Program-made: the position numbers and the translations under genes
The notes under the pieces: generated by a model
Told to the model about the DNA's origin: nothing
The model's input: the letters and a program-made list of their open reading frames with translations, nothing else
Databases searched by the model: none
Part shown: piece by piece, positions 63,538 through 64,000 of the stretch
How positions within the stretch are numbered: position 1 is the first letter of the stretch
How the letters are laid out: the number at the start of each line of letters is the position of its first letter
Source: Desulfobulbaceae bacterium
Lineage (GTDB): Bacteria > Desulfobacterota > Desulfobulbia > Desulfobulbales > Desulfocapsaceae
NCBI GenBank assembly: GCA_011390165.1
Contig: JAABSV010000007.1
Span: 42,919-106,918, forward strand
DNA: 64,000 nt
Direction of reading: 5' to 3'

Positions 63538-63824
63538 CATTCCCCACACTATTCCCCACACTTGTGGGGAGGTTCTGTTTTGCCCGGCCTGTGGTGCTCG
63601 TAGTTGTGTTACAACAACTACCATACATTGCCTGGCAACCAGAACAAAAAGGGGAAAAAGGGGACTTTCGACCAACTTCACGTCAGCGGCTGCCTGGAAA
63701 ACAGCGACAGCACTCAGCGGCGCAAAAAGCCACAAGGCTGCGGCCAAAGAAGAAAATTATGAGGCCGTGCGGACTCAGGCCTATTCAGGAATTCCGCCGG
63801 ACACCGGCAAACTTCAATCGATAC
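63538..63824. other. Gene-poor stretch between the tRNA and the antitoxin
   Basis: These ~290 bases hold short repeats but no gene I can support. ATTCCCCACACT occurs twice (about 63539 and 63551). The second copy opens an imperfect palindrome CCCCACACTTGTGGGG (63554-63569). Being just 3' of a tRNA, this could be an old attachment site. A minus-strand open frame over 63508-63747 has a plausible length but no family features. Confidence 0.35.
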
Positions 63825-63871
63825 TTGACAGGTTGAACGCGTTTAATTAGACTGATCTAAAACTAGTCTAA
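63825..63871 (+). promoter_or_regulatory. Promoter and palindromic operator of the right-edge antitoxin
   Basis: TTGACA (63825-63830) and TAGACT (63848-63853) are 17 nt apart. The inverted repeat TTAGACT...AGTCTAA (63847-63871) covers the -10 box. This is the usual set-up for autorepression by a Phd/YefM antitoxin. GGAGGAG (63881-63887) serves the ATG at 63892. Confidence 0.6.
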
Positions 63872-63891
63872 AATTTTACTGGAGGAGCATT

Positions 63892-64000
63892 ATGGAAACA
63901 GTAGGTGCATATGAAGCCAAAACACATTTACCCAAACTGCTTGAGCGTGTAATCAAAGGAGAACGGATAACTATTACAAAACATGGTGTACCAGTTGCTG
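63892..64000 (+). CDS. Phd/YefM-type antitoxin, partial
   Basis: The first 36 residues (METVGAYEAKTHLPKLLERV, then GERITITKHGVPVA) match the N-terminal DNA-binding part of Phd/YefM antitoxins. The gene is cut by the window end, so the toxin partner, likely just to the right, is not visible. It is not the same protein as the YefM at the left end. The codon usage is less GC-rich than the core genes, as is common for toxin-antitoxin modules. Confidence 0.8.
   Translation, partial: METVGAYEAKTHLPKLLERVIKGERITITKHGVPVA

Noticed and set aside
1..64000. CRISPR arrays or prophage structural genes
   Set aside because: No regularly spaced direct repeats and no capsid, tail or terminase-like proteins were seen in the window.

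Overview
The window looks like a chromosome segment of a Gram-negative, meso-diaminopimelate-type deltaproteobacterium, most likely of the Desulfobulbales group. The evidence is the GC-rich core, a long division and cell-wall (dcw) cluster with a MurE DNPR signature, several PAS/HisKA/receiver hybrid kinases, and conserved small proteins of a deltaproteobacterial type. The species cannot be fixed from the sequence alone.

Layout. Bases 1-15,200 form an accessory-looking region. It holds the C-terminal part of a radical SAM protein resembling RiPP-maturation C-methyltransferases, a YefM/YoeB toxin-antitoxin pair, a CorA transporter, a truncated periplasmic-binding/PAS sensor, a ParE-like toxin remnant, a PAS/GAF hybrid kinase, an SLC13-type transporter with RCK_C domains, a truncated GluQ-like tRNA synthetase fragment behind a GNAT/nitrilase fusion, an IS4-type transposase fragment, and an unrecognised 630-residue membrane protein. 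Bases 15,200-35,300 are a housekeeping and signalling region: tRNA-Arg(CCG), an HNH nuclease, FolC, a UvrD/PcrA helicase, a diguanylate cyclase, NagZ, a double-TM2 protein, a Cys-rich PAS hybrid kinase, a PabB-PabC fusion, a YkgJ-type protein, a PHP phosphatase, a HEAT-repeat/receiver protein, a CoA-disulfide-reductase/rhodanese fusion and a membrane histidine kinase.

Bases 35,365-51,894, read on the minus strand, hold the dcw cluster in the order mraZ, rsmH, ftsL, ftsI-like, murE-murF fusion, mraY, murD, murG, murC, murB, ftsQ, ftsA, ftsZ. Many of the junctions are ATGA or TGATG overlaps. A sigma70-like promoter and GTGG repeats at about 10-nt phase, resembling a MraZ operator, precede mraZ. 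Three departures from the textbook cluster stand out. The ftsI-position protein keeps the pedestal and PASTA domains but has lost the SxxK, SxN and KTG catalytic motifs. ftsW is absent between murD and murG. murE and murF are one gene. This is the most interesting part of the window: the septal SEDS/transpeptidase pair normally encoded here is either missing (FtsW) or looks catalytically dead (FtsI).

Bases 52,234-63,363 hold yebC-ruvC-ruvA-ruvB, rlmE, a CCA-adding/poly(A)-polymerase-family enzyme, a tRNA-dihydrouridine synthase, a PP-loop tRNA-thiolation-like enzyme, recN, an MntR-like metalloregulator and a dGTPase-like HD protein. The right edge has tRNA-Arg(TCG), a strong terminator, a gene-poor stretch and the start of a Phd/YefM-type antitoxin gene with a palindromic operator on its promoter. 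Both ends of the window therefore carry toxin-antitoxin genes next to accessory DNA.
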